A DNA stretch of 64,000 bases from NCBI GenBank assembly GCA_000381625.1, contig KB906767.1, forward strand, positions 2,644,629 through 2,708,628, read 5' to 3'. The first letter of the stretch is position 1, and every line of letters begins with the position of its first letter. This document shows, piece by piece, positions 17,638 to 26,882 of this stretch. Under the pieces are notes generated by a model. It saw only the letters and a list, made by a program, of their open reading frames with translations. It was not told the origin of the DNA and did no database searches. The stretch is from Bryobacterales bacterium KBS 96 (lineage in GTDB: Bacteria; Acidobacteriota; Terriglobia; Bryobacterales; Bryobacteraceae). The position numbers were made by a program, and so were the translations under genes.

Positions 17638-18123
17638 ATGGAAGTGGAAATGAAAATTCGTGGCCTGATGATGGATCCAGTCACCAATATGCCGATTGTG
17701 GTGCTGAAAGATCTCAGCGGCGACACGGTCCTTCCCATCTGGGTCGGCATATACGAAGCAAATGCCATCGCGCTCGAAATCGAGAAGGTAACGACGCCGC
17801 GTCCCATGACGCACGACTTGATCAAGACGTTGCTTCTTGGTCTGGATACACACATGAAGAAGGTCGTTGTGAGCGAACTGCGGGACGATACGTTTTATGC
17901 TGTGATTTGGCTGGAGCGTAGCGGCAATCTCATCAGCGTGGATTCGCGGCCGAGCGACGCGCTTGCCCTTGCCCTCCGTCACGACTGCCCGATTTACGTC
18001 GAAGAGAAGGTGTTGCAGACCTCGCGCACTTCAGCAAACGTGTCCGACAAAGTGAACAACGAAGAGCTACGTAAATGGCTCGAGGGCTTGAATGATGAAG
18101 ACCTCGGCCGCTACAAGATGTAA
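17638..18123 (+). CDS. Bifunctional nuclease family protein (DUF151)
   Basis: A 161-residue protein of the BFN/DUF151 family (EVEMKIRGLMMDPVTNMPIV, LPIWVGIYEANAIALEIE, VDSRPSDALALALRHDCPIY), which includes plant and bacterial proteins reported to have both RNase and DNase activity. The start chosen is the ATG at 17638, preceded by TTGGAGGG. A frame extending back into miaB is only a shadow. The SRPSDALALA block, which is the family signature, lies at about residues 101-110. The extra C-terminal tail (EELRKWLEGLNDEDLGRYKM) resembles the UVR-like helical tail found in many homologues. Confidence 0.92.
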   Translation: MEVEMKIRGLMMDPVTNMPIVVLKDLSGDTVLPIWVGIYEANAIALEIEKVTTPRPMTHDLIKTLLLGLDTHMKKVVVSELRDDTFYAVIWLERSGNLISVDSRPSDALALALRHDCPIYVEEKVLQTSRTSANVSDKVNNEELRKWLEGLNDEDLGRYKM

Positions 18124-18164
18124 ACGAGCTCTCGCTTTTGGATAACCGTAACCCGCCCACTGAC

Positions 18165-18230
18165 GGGCGTGGCTGTGGCGTAGCCTGTCTTGACACGGAG
18201 CCGCATCGCATTAGCGAGCGGGCTTTCAGG
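18165..18230 (-). repeat. Dispersed repeat, type 2 related fragment
   Basis: The stretch CACGGAGCCGCATCGCATTA and GCGAGCGGGCTTTCAGG is an imperfect copy, in inverse orientation, of the CGCTTGCTGACGCAAGGCGG / CTCCGTATGG core of the tandem units at 56.7-57.2 kb. Confidence 0.5.
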
Positions 18231-18327
18231 TTCCAAAATATAAGCCGCACGAACAATTTCCAGTGAAATTGATGAAGCCGCGGAAGCCGCGATTCGGCAC
18301 GCTAAACTGGCCTCGACGAGGTGAGTG

Positions 18328-19197
18328 ATGGCATGCAACCCCGAGGTGCTTAAGCACGTTCCCCTATTCGCCCTACTGGACGAAGAAGAGGCGGCTGTCC
18401 TGGCCGGGCAAGTGGAGTTAAGAACATTCGTTTCCCGGCAACGCATCTACAAAATCGGCGATGCCGCCGGGCAGGCATACATTCTTGTGTCGGGAGCCGT
18501 TCGGGTCACAACGGTCGATGACGATCAGCAGGAAGTGCTGGTGGATCAGCCCGCTGTCGGCGAATTTTTCGGCTTCGCTTCTATGATCGATGAAACGCCG
18601 CATCAGACGAGCGCCGTCGCTGTCGAAGACACTGTCTGCGTTGAGGTCGATCGCAAAGACATTTCTATTTTGTTGCAGCGCAAGCCACTCGCCGGAATGG
18701 ATCTCCTCGCCGTATTGGGGCGTCAGTTCCATGCGGCTCAACAACTCGTGCGCATTCGCGCCAACCGGAATCCCAACGAGTTGATCGAGGAAGAGGCGAC
18801 GGTCGGTGAGCGCCTGGCGGATTCGGTAGCGCGTTTTGGCGGCTCCTGGGCTTTTATCACCGCCTTTATTGTTGTATTGGTTATCTACACGGCGATTAAC
18901 ATCGCATTGCGAAGCTCAGCCTGGGACCCATACCCATTCATCCTTTTGAACCTCTTTCTCTCGATGCTTGCCGCCATTCAAGCGCCCGTGATTATGATGA
19001 GTCAAAACCGGCAGGATACGAAAGATCGTCTGCGCGGCGAATTAGATTATGCCGTCAACCGCCGCGCAGAGTCCGAAATTCAGGGCTTGGCCCGCAAGCT
19101 TAATATCCTGGGCGACAAACTAGGAGACATCGAGGATCTAATCCGGGCCAAATCGCCCGGCGGCAGTGGAATCGATTCGAAACAGATCTCCTTTTAG
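18328..19197 (+). CDS. Cyclic-nucleotide-binding domain fused to DUF1003 membrane domain
   Basis: A 289-residue protein with two parts. Residues about 10-125 are a cyclic-nucleotide-binding (CRP-type) fold: HVPLFALLDEEEAAVLAGQV, GDAAGQAYILVSGAVRV, GEFFGFASMIDETPHQTSAV. Here the phosphate-binding cassette reads FGFASMIDETPHQTSAV instead of the canonical GELAL…RAA, so cAMP binding is uncertain. Residues about 150-265 match DUF1003, with GERLADSVARFGGSWAFI, then two membrane helices and the conserved PYPFILLNLFLSMLAAIQAP and VIMMSQNRQ. GAGGTGA at 18318-18324 supports the ATG at 18328. It may be a ligand-gated or sensory membrane protein; function is unknown. It converges with the Mn catalase gene. 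Confidence 0.88.
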   Translation: MACNPEVLKHVPLFALLDEEEAAVLAGQVELRTFVSRQRIYKIGDAAGQAYILVSGAVRVTTVDDDQQEVLVDQPAVGEFFGFASMIDETPHQTSAVAVEDTVCVEVDRKDISILLQRKPLAGMDLLAVLGRQFHAAQQLVRIRANRNPNELIEEEATVGERLADSVARFGGSWAFITAFIVVLVIYTAINIALRSSAWDPYPFILLNLFLSMLAAIQAPVIMMSQNRQDTKDRLRGELDYAVNRRAESEIQGLARKLNILGDKLGDIEDLIRAKSPGGSGIDSKQISF

Positions 19198-19219
19198 CGC
19201 CCCGTGTAACGATCCTGGT

Positions 19220-20011
19220 CTAGCGCCGCGAAACAGGTTTACGGGCCTCCGCTGTTGCCGAAGACTCCGAAACGTGCCGGGTAGATCCATTCCCCTGGGA
19301 CTTAAATGCCTCGATGGCAGGTGACTGAACATATTCCCAATCCCCTCCTTCGTTCCAAGGACCGCGCTGATCCGTCTCACCGTCGTCTCCAGTGCCCGTG
19401 GAATCGTTGAAGTATTTGTTGACCCACTCCGGATTCGGCGGCAGTTTGCCGATGGTGAGTGGACCTATCCCCATGCTGTCCAATGCGAGCATGAACGCCT
19501 TCATGTGCGTGATTTCGCGCGTCATCAGGAAATTTAACGCGTCGATGGTGCCGGCATCCTCAGTGAAGTTAATCAGGTTTTCGTAGGTGATTTTCGCGCG
19601 CGCCTCCGCAGCGATGTTGTTGCGCAGGTCTACTTCCATTTGCCCGCTGATCTTCAGATAATCGGCTGTCCAGGGATTGCCCTCCGAATTGTTGAGCGAT
19701 ACGCCGCCGCCTCCGACAATAGCGACCAGAGGGTCGGCCTCGGCTGCTGTCCTGCTTTTCTTCATGGGCTTCAAGTGCATGCGCGCAAGCGTTCCCACCA
19801 CTTCAAGATGGCTTAATTCTTCCGTGCCGATATCCATCAGGAGATCTTTGCGGCCGGGATCGTCGCAGTTCAAACCCTGTATGGAATACTGCATCGCTGC
19901 CGCAAGTTCTCCATTTGCGCCTCCGAATTGCTCAAGCAACATATTGCCGAATTTTGGATCCGGGGTTCCTACTCGCACTGTGTACATCAGCTTTTTCAAA
20001 TGGTGATACAT
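19220..20011 (-). CDS. Manganese catalase
   Basis: A 263-residue non-haem, di-manganese catalase that dismutates hydrogen peroxide. Metal ligands can be placed: Glu35 (GANGELAAAMQY), Glu65 and His68 (GTEELSHLEVV), Glu136 (AEARAKITYENL) and His169 (TREITHMKAF). The spacing of 33 residues between the last two equals that in the Lactobacillus plantarum enzyme. The start at 20011 (MYHHLKKLMYTVRV) is chosen because a perfect GGAGG lies five bases upstream; an in-frame ATG at 20095 lacks one. The C-terminal tail is Ser/Thr/Gly-rich and variable. Cytoplasmic; role in peroxide defence. Confidence 0.95.
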   Translation of the reverse strand: MYHHLKKLMYTVRVGTPDPKFGNMLLEQFGGANGELAAAMQYSIQGLNCDDPGRKDLLMDIGTEELSHLEVVGTLARMHLKPMKKSRTAAEADPLVAIVGGGGVSLNNSEGNPWTADYLKISGQMEVDLRNNIAAEARAKITYENLINFTEDAGTIDALNFLMTREITHMKAFMLALDSMGIGPLTIGKLPPNPEWVNKYFNDSTGTGDDGETDQRGPWNEGGDWEYVQSPAIEAFKSQGNGSTRHVSESSATAEARKPVSRR

Positions 20012-20227
20012 GTAACCTCCAAACGATTGGGCGGAGTTCCCATCCGGCAAATGTGACGCGGTTGCAATAGGCTTTATCACATCGAAATGCCTCACCGTCC
20101 CGCTGGCAAATATACGGGCGGAGAAGTCGTTACAACGCTTTGATAGCCGGCATCTATGAAAGCGCGATTCTGCTTTAATTCGGCAGGAGCTTGCCTCGCC
20201 TTGCCGCGCATACGATGATGGTCGATT

Positions 20228-21646
20228 GTGATTTACGCGATCACCATCTCCGTCGTGGTGCTGATTCTTTGCGCCGTCACTGTTTATAAAACTCGAAGTG
20301 TCAAGAACGAAGCAGACTTCCTTGTTGCGGGTCGAAGCCTTCCTTGGCCCGTTCTCGTGTTCACGCTGCTCTCCTCCTGGATCGGCGCCGGCAGTCTGCT
20401 GGCCGGCGCTGAGAATGCGTACCGCAACGGATTTGCCGCTTTATGGCAGCCGGCGGGGGGGTGGCTCGGCCTCGTCATTATCGCCCTGATTGCAGGCAGG
20501 GCACGTAGCTTCGCGCAATTCACCGTACCCGATCTCCTTGAAGCCCGGTATAATGCGACGGCTCGCGTGCTCGCGACCATTGCCATTGTCATTTCCTATA
20601 CGGTCATCACGAGTTATCAACTGATTGGCGGAGGAGACATCCTCCACTTGATATTTCCCGATATCGCGAGCACGACGGGACGCTACATCATCGCGGCATT
20701 CGTCATTGCGTTTACGGCGGCCGCGGGAATGGCTTCCATCGCGTATCTCGATCTGTTTATCGGCGTGCTGGTGACGCTGACCGTGATCGTCGCGGTTCCC
20801 GTGCTGCTCGCGCACACCGGAGGTTGGTCCGCCGTTCACGCCGCGCTTCCGCCCACGCACTTTCAACCTCTCGGAAACCTGAGCTTCCTCGAAGCGTTGC
20901 AACTGCTTTTGCCCACCATGCTCCTGCTGATCGGCAACCAGGGGATGTACCAGAAGTTCTTCTCCGCGAAATCTGAGCGGGATGCGCGCCTTTCGGTTTA
21001 CGGCTGGATTGTTGGCACCGTAATCCTCGAAACGTTGCTTGTGATGTTGGCGGTCATCGCGAGCGCTACTTTGAAAACGAACCGGCCACGCGAAATTATT
21101 CCTCTTGCGGCGCGGCAAGCGTTGCCGCCGCTCCTCGGCGCCGTCCTGCTCGGCGGCGTATTCGCCAAGGTCGTTTCCACGGCCAACAATTATCTGTTCT
21201 CGCCCGCCACGAACTTGATTCACGACGTCTACGAGCGGTTTATCAACCCAAACGCGACGCAGCGCCAGACCCTCATTGTTTCTCGCGTTATCGTTGTCCT
21301 GTTAGGTTGTTTCGCTCTGCTGCAAGCTACGCAGTTTGAATCCGTGCTGGAGGCGTCGCTCTACGCGTACACAATTTACGGAGCGGCGGTAACCCCCGCC
21401 GTGATGGCTGTCTTCTTCTGGAAGCGGACAACGAAACAAGCAGCCGTGACATCGATTGTGCTTGGGACGGGAATCACAGTCGTATGGAAACTGCTGCAGC
21501 AGCATGCTCCACGGCTTCTGCCATTCAAAGCCGATTTGGATGCCATCTATCCCGCTCTTTTCTTCTCCCTGGCCAGTCTAATTGTAATTAGCCTGCTGAC
21601 ACCCGCTCCCACCGCCAACGAACTCGCCATGGTCGAACGGCGCTGA
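20228..21646 (+). CDS. Sodium/solute symporter (SSS family)
   Basis: A 472-residue polytopic transporter of the sodium:solute symporter family, with about 13 hydrophobic segments. Family landmarks are the first helix (YAITISVVVLILCAVTVY), ADFLVAGRSLPWPVLVFTLL, then SWIGAGSLLAGAENAYRNG and the Na-site-like ATNLIHDVYERFINPNATQR region. GTG at 20228 is the start. The substrate could be a sugar, proline, pantothenate or carboxylate; nothing in the sequence decides. The M24 peptidase gene begins 28 bp downstream on the same strand, so an amino-acid or peptide-derived substrate is possible, though this is only contextual. Confidence 0.9.
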   Translation: MIYAITISVVVLILCAVTVYKTRSVKNEADFLVAGRSLPWPVLVFTLLSSWIGAGSLLAGAENAYRNGFAALWQPAGGWLGLVIIALIAGRARSFAQFTVPDLLEARYNATARVLATIAIVISYTVITSYQLIGGGDILHLIFPDIASTTGRYIIAAFVIAFTAAAGMASIAYLDLFIGVLVTLTVIVAVPVLLAHTGGWSAVHAALPPTHFQPLGNLSFLEALQLLLPTMLLLIGNQGMYQKFFSAKSERDARLSVYGWIVGTVILETLLVMLAVIASATLKTNRPREIIPLAARQALPPLLGAVLLGGVFAKVVSTANNYLFSPATNLIHDVYERFINPNATQRQTLIVSRVIVVLLGCFALLQATQFESVLEASLYAYTIYGAAVTPAVMAVFFWKRTTKQAAVTSIVLGTGITVVWKLLQQHAPRLLPFKADLDAIYPALFFSLASLIVISLLTPAPTANELAMVERR

Positions 21647-21673
21647 TCCAGCGCAATCGTACAATCGGCTGAG

Positions 21674-22843
21674 ATGCTCATCGAACGAATCCAGGAAGCT
21701 TTGCTCCAGGCGAAACTGGATGGTTGGCTGTTCTTCGACCACCATCGCCGTGACCCGCTCGCGTATCGGATTCTCTCGCTGCCGCCATCCATGGAGGTAA
21801 CACGCCGCTGGTATTACTTCATTCCTGCATCCGGCGATCCGCGAAAGCTCGTCCACAGCATTGAAAGCGGATCGCTAGATACTGTTCCAGGCATCAAACA
21901 GAGCTATTCGCGCTGGTCCGATCAACAGGCCAAACTGCGTGCATTGCTGGCGGGCGCCACGCGGATTGCAATGCAGTATTCGCCGGATTGCGCCATTCCG
22001 TACGTATCGATGGTCGATGCCGGAACTTTGGAACTCGTGCGCGCTTGCGGGGTCGAGGTAGTGAGTTCGGCCGATCTCGTCCAGGAATTCGAAGCACGCT
22101 GGACGCAAGCTCAATACGAAAGCCATATCGAGGCGGGCAAGCGGGTCGACAAGGTGCGCGCGGAGGCATTCGACCTTGTCCGTCAGAGGCTCGAAACCGG
22201 CGTATCGATAACCGAGTTCGATGTTCAGCAATTCATCTTGCGCCGCTTCGATCAACTCAGCCTCGCGACGGATCACGGACCCATTGTGGGCGTGAACGCA
22301 AACGCTTCGAACCCGCACTACGAACCATCCCGCGATCGCCACTCGCATATTCAGGGGGGTGACCTCGTGCTCATCGATTTGTGGGCGAAGTTGAAGCAGG
22401 CGGATGCCGTCTATTACGACGTCACCTGGACGGCGTTCTGCGGCCGGCCCGTTCCCGAACGAGTGCTCACCGTGTTCGAGGTCGTGAAAGATGCGCGACG
22501 GCGAGCCTGCAATTACGTCATCGGGAAAGTGCAGGCGGAGCGTCCACTTCGAGGCTTCGAAGTGGATGATGCGGCGCGAAGTTATATCGAAGAGTGCGGC
22601 TTCGGCGAATATTTCTTTCATCGCACCGGCCATAGCATCGGCACGGAAGTGCATGGTACTGGGGCCAACATGGATAATTTCGAATCGCACGATGAGCGGC
22701 GGATCATCGCAAATACGTGTTTCTCCGTGGAGCCCGGCATCTACCTCCCGGAATTTGGTATCCGGTCCGAAGTCAACGTGTATGTCGGAGACGGCTTTGC
22801 CCAAGTGACCGGTGAACAGCAAGATGAGCTCGTTCGCATCTAA
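21674..22843 (+). CDS. M24 family metallopeptidase (Xaa-Pro aminopeptidase-like)
   Basis: A 389-residue pita-bread metallopeptidase. The N-terminal creatinase-like domain (residues 1-135) is followed by the M24 catalytic domain. Its five metal ligands are visible: Asp in VLIDLWAK, Asp in VYYDVTWTAF, His in RTGHSIGTEVHG, Glu in FSVEPGIYLP, and Glu in IRSEVNVYV. The family removes an N-terminal residue ahead of proline. The Arg-Thr-Gly-His-Ser substrate loop is normal. It lies 28 bp after the SSS transporter on the same strand and is probably co-transcribed with it. Confidence 0.93.
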   Translation: MLIERIQEALLQAKLDGWLFFDHHRRDPLAYRILSLPPSMEVTRRWYYFIPASGDPRKLVHSIESGSLDTVPGIKQSYSRWSDQQAKLRALLAGATRIAMQYSPDCAIPYVSMVDAGTLELVRACGVEVVSSADLVQEFEARWTQAQYESHIEAGKRVDKVRAEAFDLVRQRLETGVSITEFDVQQFILRRFDQLSLATDHGPIVGVNANASNPHYEPSRDRHSHIQGGDLVLIDLWAKLKQADAVYYDVTWTAFCGRPVPERVLTVFEVVKDARRRACNYVIGKVQAERPLRGFEVDDAARSYIEECGFGEYFFHRTGHSIGTEVHGTGANMDNFESHDERRIIANTCFSVEPGIYLPEFGIRSEVNVYVGDGFAQVTGEQQDELVRI

Positions 22844-22901
22844 GCCTTGAATCTGAGCCGGGAACGTCAGCAACCATTATTCTGGAACCCAACCACTTTT
22901 T

Positions 22902-24584
22902 TTACACCGGATGTATCTGCGGCCAGGTTAGCTCGAAACCCTGCCGGCGCAAACTTCGCTGCAGGTCCGCCAGCTTCGATTCGCTTTTGCGAATGCCGCG
23001 CGGCGTCTCTTTTGTTTTGATGGCATGCGCCGCGATCGCTCCAGCCGCTTCGCCAATGTTCCATTCCACCGGATGCAGGCGATAACACCCGTTAGTTACG
23101 TGCGTGACGCCCAGATTCTTACAGCCGGCGAGTAAATTTTCGACGCGTTTCGGAATCAGGGCGCCCATCGGAATCTGAAACGGCAGAGAGCTGACGTCGA
23201 TATAGTTATCGCCTCCCGTCGACGGGTGCAAGTCCAGGCGATAGCAACCGATTCCGACCGTATCGGAAAAAGCGGCCGCAGTTACTTCCTCGCGCGATTT
23301 TCCGGTCTCCTTCATCCGGGCTTCCGTCCCCACGTGTTGTTCAAGAATAGTGAAATCAGCTTCAATACGCCTCGATTCGCGAATGTACGGATACTTTGCC
23401 AGCCCATCGTGCGTTCCCACGATGTCCTTGCGAAGCCGCAATCCCTTCCAGCCTTGTGCTCCGTTTTCGCGAGGCGCCTCGGTCTGCATCCAGTACAACC
23501 ACGAAAGGCTCAATTGTTTCGCCTGCTGGAGACGGTGTTCCCGTTCAGCGGATGACGCAGACAGTAGGTCGCCGAGCCAGTAATCGTTCTGAGGCCAGTT
23601 CACCAGCGTGATGCCGTTCGCATACGCGCCCGGAACGAAATTGGCGGGATCGGCAACTCGCCGGTAGATCCAGAGATTCAATCCATGCCCATCGGACGTT
23701 TCGGCTCGCGGGTCGAAAAATAAGTCGCGCTTCTGGAGCGTTTGCGGATTCGGGCACGACCACGACAGGAGCTTCCCTGTCCACGGCGGCTGGAGTTTTG
23801 GCACATAATCCCGCCAGTACTGGTAATCGCGCGGCTTGTCAATCGTGTGCTCCTCACCATCCCGATAATCCATCGCAAAGCAGTAAGTGAACGACTGGAC
23901 GTTCGTTGGCCTAGCCTCGTTCGAGGCGTGTGGCTCTCCTGTCTTCGACTGCGCCTCGGAACCCGTCACAAATTCGGTCTTCGTCAATGGCAGCAGTTCG
24001 CCCGTTTCCGTAGCATCGATGTAATATCGCGCCGAGATCGTTTGCCGTTCATCGGTTTCTATGTCTCGGACCGTTACACTCGTGACTCGGTCCCGATCCA
24101 CGCTGGCGGCAACGGGTATTCTGCGGTAAAGAACGATTAGCTGCCCGCTGCCCGCATACGGAGCGAGGAATTCTTCGAGCACCGCCACCGATACGCGAGG
24201 CTCATGCGTCAACCTCGAAACCGAACCGTTACCGGGATTGAGATTCCAGCGGTCGCGCGCTTGGGTCGTCAACGGATAATGACGCCGGTAATACTCACGC
24301 ACGGCATTCCGGTAGGCGCGATACGATCGCGTGCAGCCGAACTCTTCAATCCAGGGATGCTCATCGGGAGGGACCGCTTGAGCGGTTAACTGTCCGCCCA
24401 GCCAGTCTGTTTCTTCGGTAAGCACAACGCGCATGCCGTTTCGCAGAGCGGCAAGCGCCGCCGCAAACCCGCCCGTTCCGCCGCCGATAACGGCGACATT
24501 GCAGGAGATTTCACGCTCGCGCGCCGATAAACGAGCGGCGGGCAGCAATACTGCCGCATTCTTCAGAAATGTTCGTCGCTTCAT
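22902..24584 (-). CDS. FAD-dependent oxidoreductase (FAD_oxidored family), exported
   Basis: A 560-residue flavoprotein. It begins KRRTFLKNAAVLLPAARLSA, a Tat-like leader, then the Rossmann FAD-binding GGGTGGFAAALAALRNG at about residues 34-50 and TEETDWLGGQLTAQAVPPDE. The C-terminal part has PFQIPMGALIPKRVENLLAG and CKNLGVTHVTNGCYRLHPVE, with a second FAD contact. This form is common in Acidobacteriota, Planctomycetes and Bacteroidota near sugar-degradation genes, but its substrate is unknown. The leader suggests folding with FAD in the cytoplasm and export to the periplasm. It is divergent from the M20 peptidase gene, with about 53 bp between the two starts. Confidence 0.9.
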   Translation of the reverse strand: MKRRTFLKNAAVLLPAARLSAREREISCNVAVIGGGTGGFAAALAALRNGMRVVLTEETDWLGGQLTAQAVPPDEHPWIEEFGCTRSYRAYRNAVREYYRRHYPLTTQARDRWNLNPGNGSVSRLTHEPRVSVAVLEEFLAPYAGSGQLIVLYRRIPVAASVDRDRVTSVTVRDIETDERQTISARYYIDATETGELLPLTKTEFVTGSEAQSKTGEPHASNEARPTNVQSFTYCFAMDYRDGEEHTIDKPRDYQYWRDYVPKLQPPWTGKLLSWSCPNPQTLQKRDLFFDPRAETSDGHGLNLWIYRRVADPANFVPGAYANGITLVNWPQNDYWLGDLLSASSAEREHRLQQAKQLSLSWLYWMQTEAPRENGAQGWKGLRLRKDIVGTHDGLAKYPYIRESRRIEADFTILEQHVGTEARMKETGKSREEVTAAAFSDTVGIGCYRLDLHPSTGGDNYIDVSSLPFQIPMGALIPKRVENLLAGCKNLGVTHVTNGCYRLHPVEWNIGEAAGAIAAHAIKTKETPRGIRKSESKLADLQRSLRRQGFELTWPQIHPV

Positions 24585-24637
24585 GTTCCGGCGACGATGG
24601 TACGACGCCTATAATTAAGAATTCAAGGGGAAATTCA

Positions 24638-26020
24638 TTGCCTTGCGCCGTTGACAACTTTGTGCGTGAAAACCAGACGCGTTTGCTGAATGAATTGAAG
24701 GACTTTTTGCGCATTCCGAGCATCAGCACACTTCCGGAACATCGGCAGGACGTCCGGCGCGCCGCCGATTTCGTCGCCCAACAAATGAAAGCAGCGGGTC
24801 TTGAGCACATTGAAGTGATCCCGACCGGCAGACACCCGCTGGTCTACGGCGACTGGCTACATGCATCAGGCAAGCCGACCGTGCTTTGTTACGGACATTA
24901 TGACGTGCAGCCGCCCGATCCCCTGGAACTCTGGTCTACACCGCCGTTTGAACCATCGGAACGCGATGGGAACTTGTACGCGCGTGGAGCCTGCGACGAC
25001 AAGGGCCAGATGTATATGCACATCAAGGCTATCGAGGCGCTGTTCGCGGTCTACGGTGAACTTCCGGTCAATGTTAAGTTTCTAATCGAAGGCGAGGAGG
25101 AGGTCGGCGGCGAATCGATCTCCGAGCACGTTCCTAAAAATAAAGAGAAGTTGAATGCCGACGTTGCGCTCGTGTCCGATACAGAGCTATTTGCCGACGG
25201 CGTTCCCACTCTGTGCGTGGGACTGCGCGGACTCATGTACATGGAGGTCGAAGCGCGGGGACCTGCCCGCGACCTGCACTCCGGCGTCTATGGCGGAGCT
25301 GCGCCCAACGCCGTTTATGGCTTAATCGAGTTGCTCGCGAAGGCGAAGGGCGCCGACGGCCGGATTCAAATACCCGGCGTGTACGACGATGTTACCGCTC
25401 CCGCTCCTGCCGAGGTCGAGAGTTGGAAACGATTAAAATTCTCCGAAAAAGAGTTCCTGGACAATGAAGTCGGTTCCGCCGAATTGACGGGCGAGCCGGA
25501 TCAATCCGTTCTGGCGCGCGTCTGGGCGCGGCCAACGTTTGAAGTACATGGGATTGCGGGTGGATTCACCGGCGCCGGCGCCAAAACGGTCATTCCGGCG
25601 AAAGCCGTAGCGAAAGTTTCGATGCGCCTGGTTCCGAACCAGGACCCGAAGAAGATCGTGGCGGCGTTTGAACAATGGATTCGTGAGAACACGCCCAAAG
25701 GGATTCAAATCCAGGTCCGCGTGCTAAGCGCCGGTCCGGCGATCGTCGTCAATCCCGATCATCCGGCCATTCATGTCGCGGCTGAAGCCTTTAGCGAAAT
25801 GCTGAAAGCTCCCACTGTGTTTATTCGCAGCGGCGGCTCCATTCCCATTGTTGGAGAGTTCGCGGAATATCTCGGCATACCCACCGTTCTTATGGGGTTC
25901 GGCTTGCCCGACGATGGTCTGCATTCGCCGAACGAGAAGTACCGCATCAGCAACTACTACACAGGCATCATGACCATTGCCCATTTTCTTGAAAAATACG
26001 GGCAGACAGCCGGACAGTAA
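24638..26020 (+). CDS. M20 family dipeptidase
   Basis: A 460-residue zinc dipeptidase of the M20 (carnosinase/DapE-like) family. Ligands and catalytic residues are readable: His and Asp in CYGHYDVQPPDP, the bridging Asp in YARGACDDKGQ, the catalytic Glu pair in IEGEEEVGGES, Asp in LVSDTELF and the C-terminal His in DGLHSPNEKYRI. A TTG at 24638 with AAGGGGAAA eight bases upstream is the favoured start (product beginning MPCAVDNFVRENQTRLLNEL). An ATG at 24569 would overlap the divergent gene. Cytoplasmic; peptide catabolism. Confidence 0.93.
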   Translation: MPCAVDNFVRENQTRLLNELKDFLRIPSISTLPEHRQDVRRAADFVAQQMKAAGLEHIEVIPTGRHPLVYGDWLHASGKPTVLCYGHYDVQPPDPLELWSTPPFEPSERDGNLYARGACDDKGQMYMHIKAIEALFAVYGELPVNVKFLIEGEEEVGGESISEHVPKNKEKLNADVALVSDTELFADGVPTLCVGLRGLMYMEVEARGPARDLHSGVYGGAAPNAVYGLIELLAKAKGADGRIQIPGVYDDVTAPAPAEVESWKRLKFSEKEFLDNEVGSAELTGEPDQSVLARVWARPTFEVHGIAGGFTGAGAKTVIPAKAVAKVSMRLVPNQDPKKIVAAFEQWIRENTPKGIQIQVRVLSAGPAIVVNPDHPAIHVAAEAFSEMLKAPTVFIRSGGSIPIVGEFAEYLGIPTVLMGFGLPDDGLHSPNEKYRISNYYTGIMTIAHFLEKYGQTAGQ

Positions 26021-26092
26021 GATTACGATAAGGACGGCCGCGCCGGCCGCAGCAACTATCGCAATGTCGCCGTGACGGTGAATGGCGGCTTT

Positions 26093-26740
26093 TCAGTGAC
26101 GGACCTCGCTGAGAATTTGCTCGCGAGGCTTTTCGAGCCGTAGCTCTTCAAGTGCATGCCGCATCACCTGAACTGCGCTCTGCAACCCAAGACCCGCCAT
26201 AATTGCAGCAACGACCACATCAGGCCAGCCAGTGCCAGTGCCGAAAACACCAACAGCAGCAAGCAACACAGCAAGGTTCCCGATCACGTCATTCCGTGAG
26301 CACAGCCAAGCCGAACGCATATTGCTGTCACCCTTCCGGGAGGTCCACAGCAACGCGAAGACGACTCCATTCGCGACAAGCGCCATGAACCCAACCTTAC
26401 CCATGGTCGCCGCACGCGGCAGGGTTCCATAAACAGCATGCCAGATAATCGCGCTGATCACCCAAAGCCCGAATAGGCCCATTGTCGCGCCCTTAAGCAG
26501 CGCAGCCTTTGCACGATAACGTAAGGCCATGCCGATGACGAACAGGCTGATACCATAATTTGCGACGTCGCCCAAAAAGTCGAGAGCATCGGCTTGAAGC
26601 GAAACCGAGCCGGCCATCAATCCGGCGACTATTTCAACTAGGAACATGATTCCATTGATGGCTAGGGCAGCCCACAACACCCGCCGGTAACGGATGTCAG
26701 TTCGTTCAGGACGTTCGGCGGAACAGCAGTGCACGCTCAT
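26093..26740 (-). CDS. Cation diffusion facilitator-type transporter, short
   Basis: A 215-residue membrane protein of the cation diffusion facilitator superfamily with about six helices (ALAINGIMFLVEIVAGLMAG first). The metal-site pair is DFLGD in helix 2, in place of HxxxD, and SRNDVIGN in helix 5, lacking the usual His. It has no C-terminal cytoplasmic metal-sensing domain. The length is shorter than the usual 290-300, matching a known short subclass sometimes annotated simply as cation transporter. Likely substrates are Zn, Co or Fe, but this cannot be decided. Two Cys (VHCCSAERPER) sit near the N-terminus. It has no obvious partner gene. Confidence 0.85.
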   Translation of the reverse strand: MSVHCCSAERPERTDIRYRRVLWAALAINGIMFLVEIVAGLMAGSVSLQADALDFLGDVANYGISLFVIGMALRYRAKAALLKGATMGLFGLWVISAIIWHAVYGTLPRAATMGKVGFMALVANGVVFALLWTSRKGDSNMRSAWLCSRNDVIGNLAVLLAAVGVFGTGTGWPDVVVAAIMAGLGLQSAVQVMRHALEELRLEKPREQILSEVRH

Positions 26741-26882
26741 TTAACAACCTCGTTACACCCCCGGCGCCTCCGGGAAAGAAGTACTTGAGCTTTCATCCTA
26801 CTCGTTTTCCGATCATGTCCACCACAGGCGCTCAACTGTTCCATAGGGATCTCTTTCACCCCACGTCAGTGGAATTAAGTTA

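Noticed and set aside
20441-21223. 260-codon antisense ORF within the symporter gene
   Set aside because: Composition (Arg/Asp/Gln-rich) is that of a complementary strand of a membrane protein gene.
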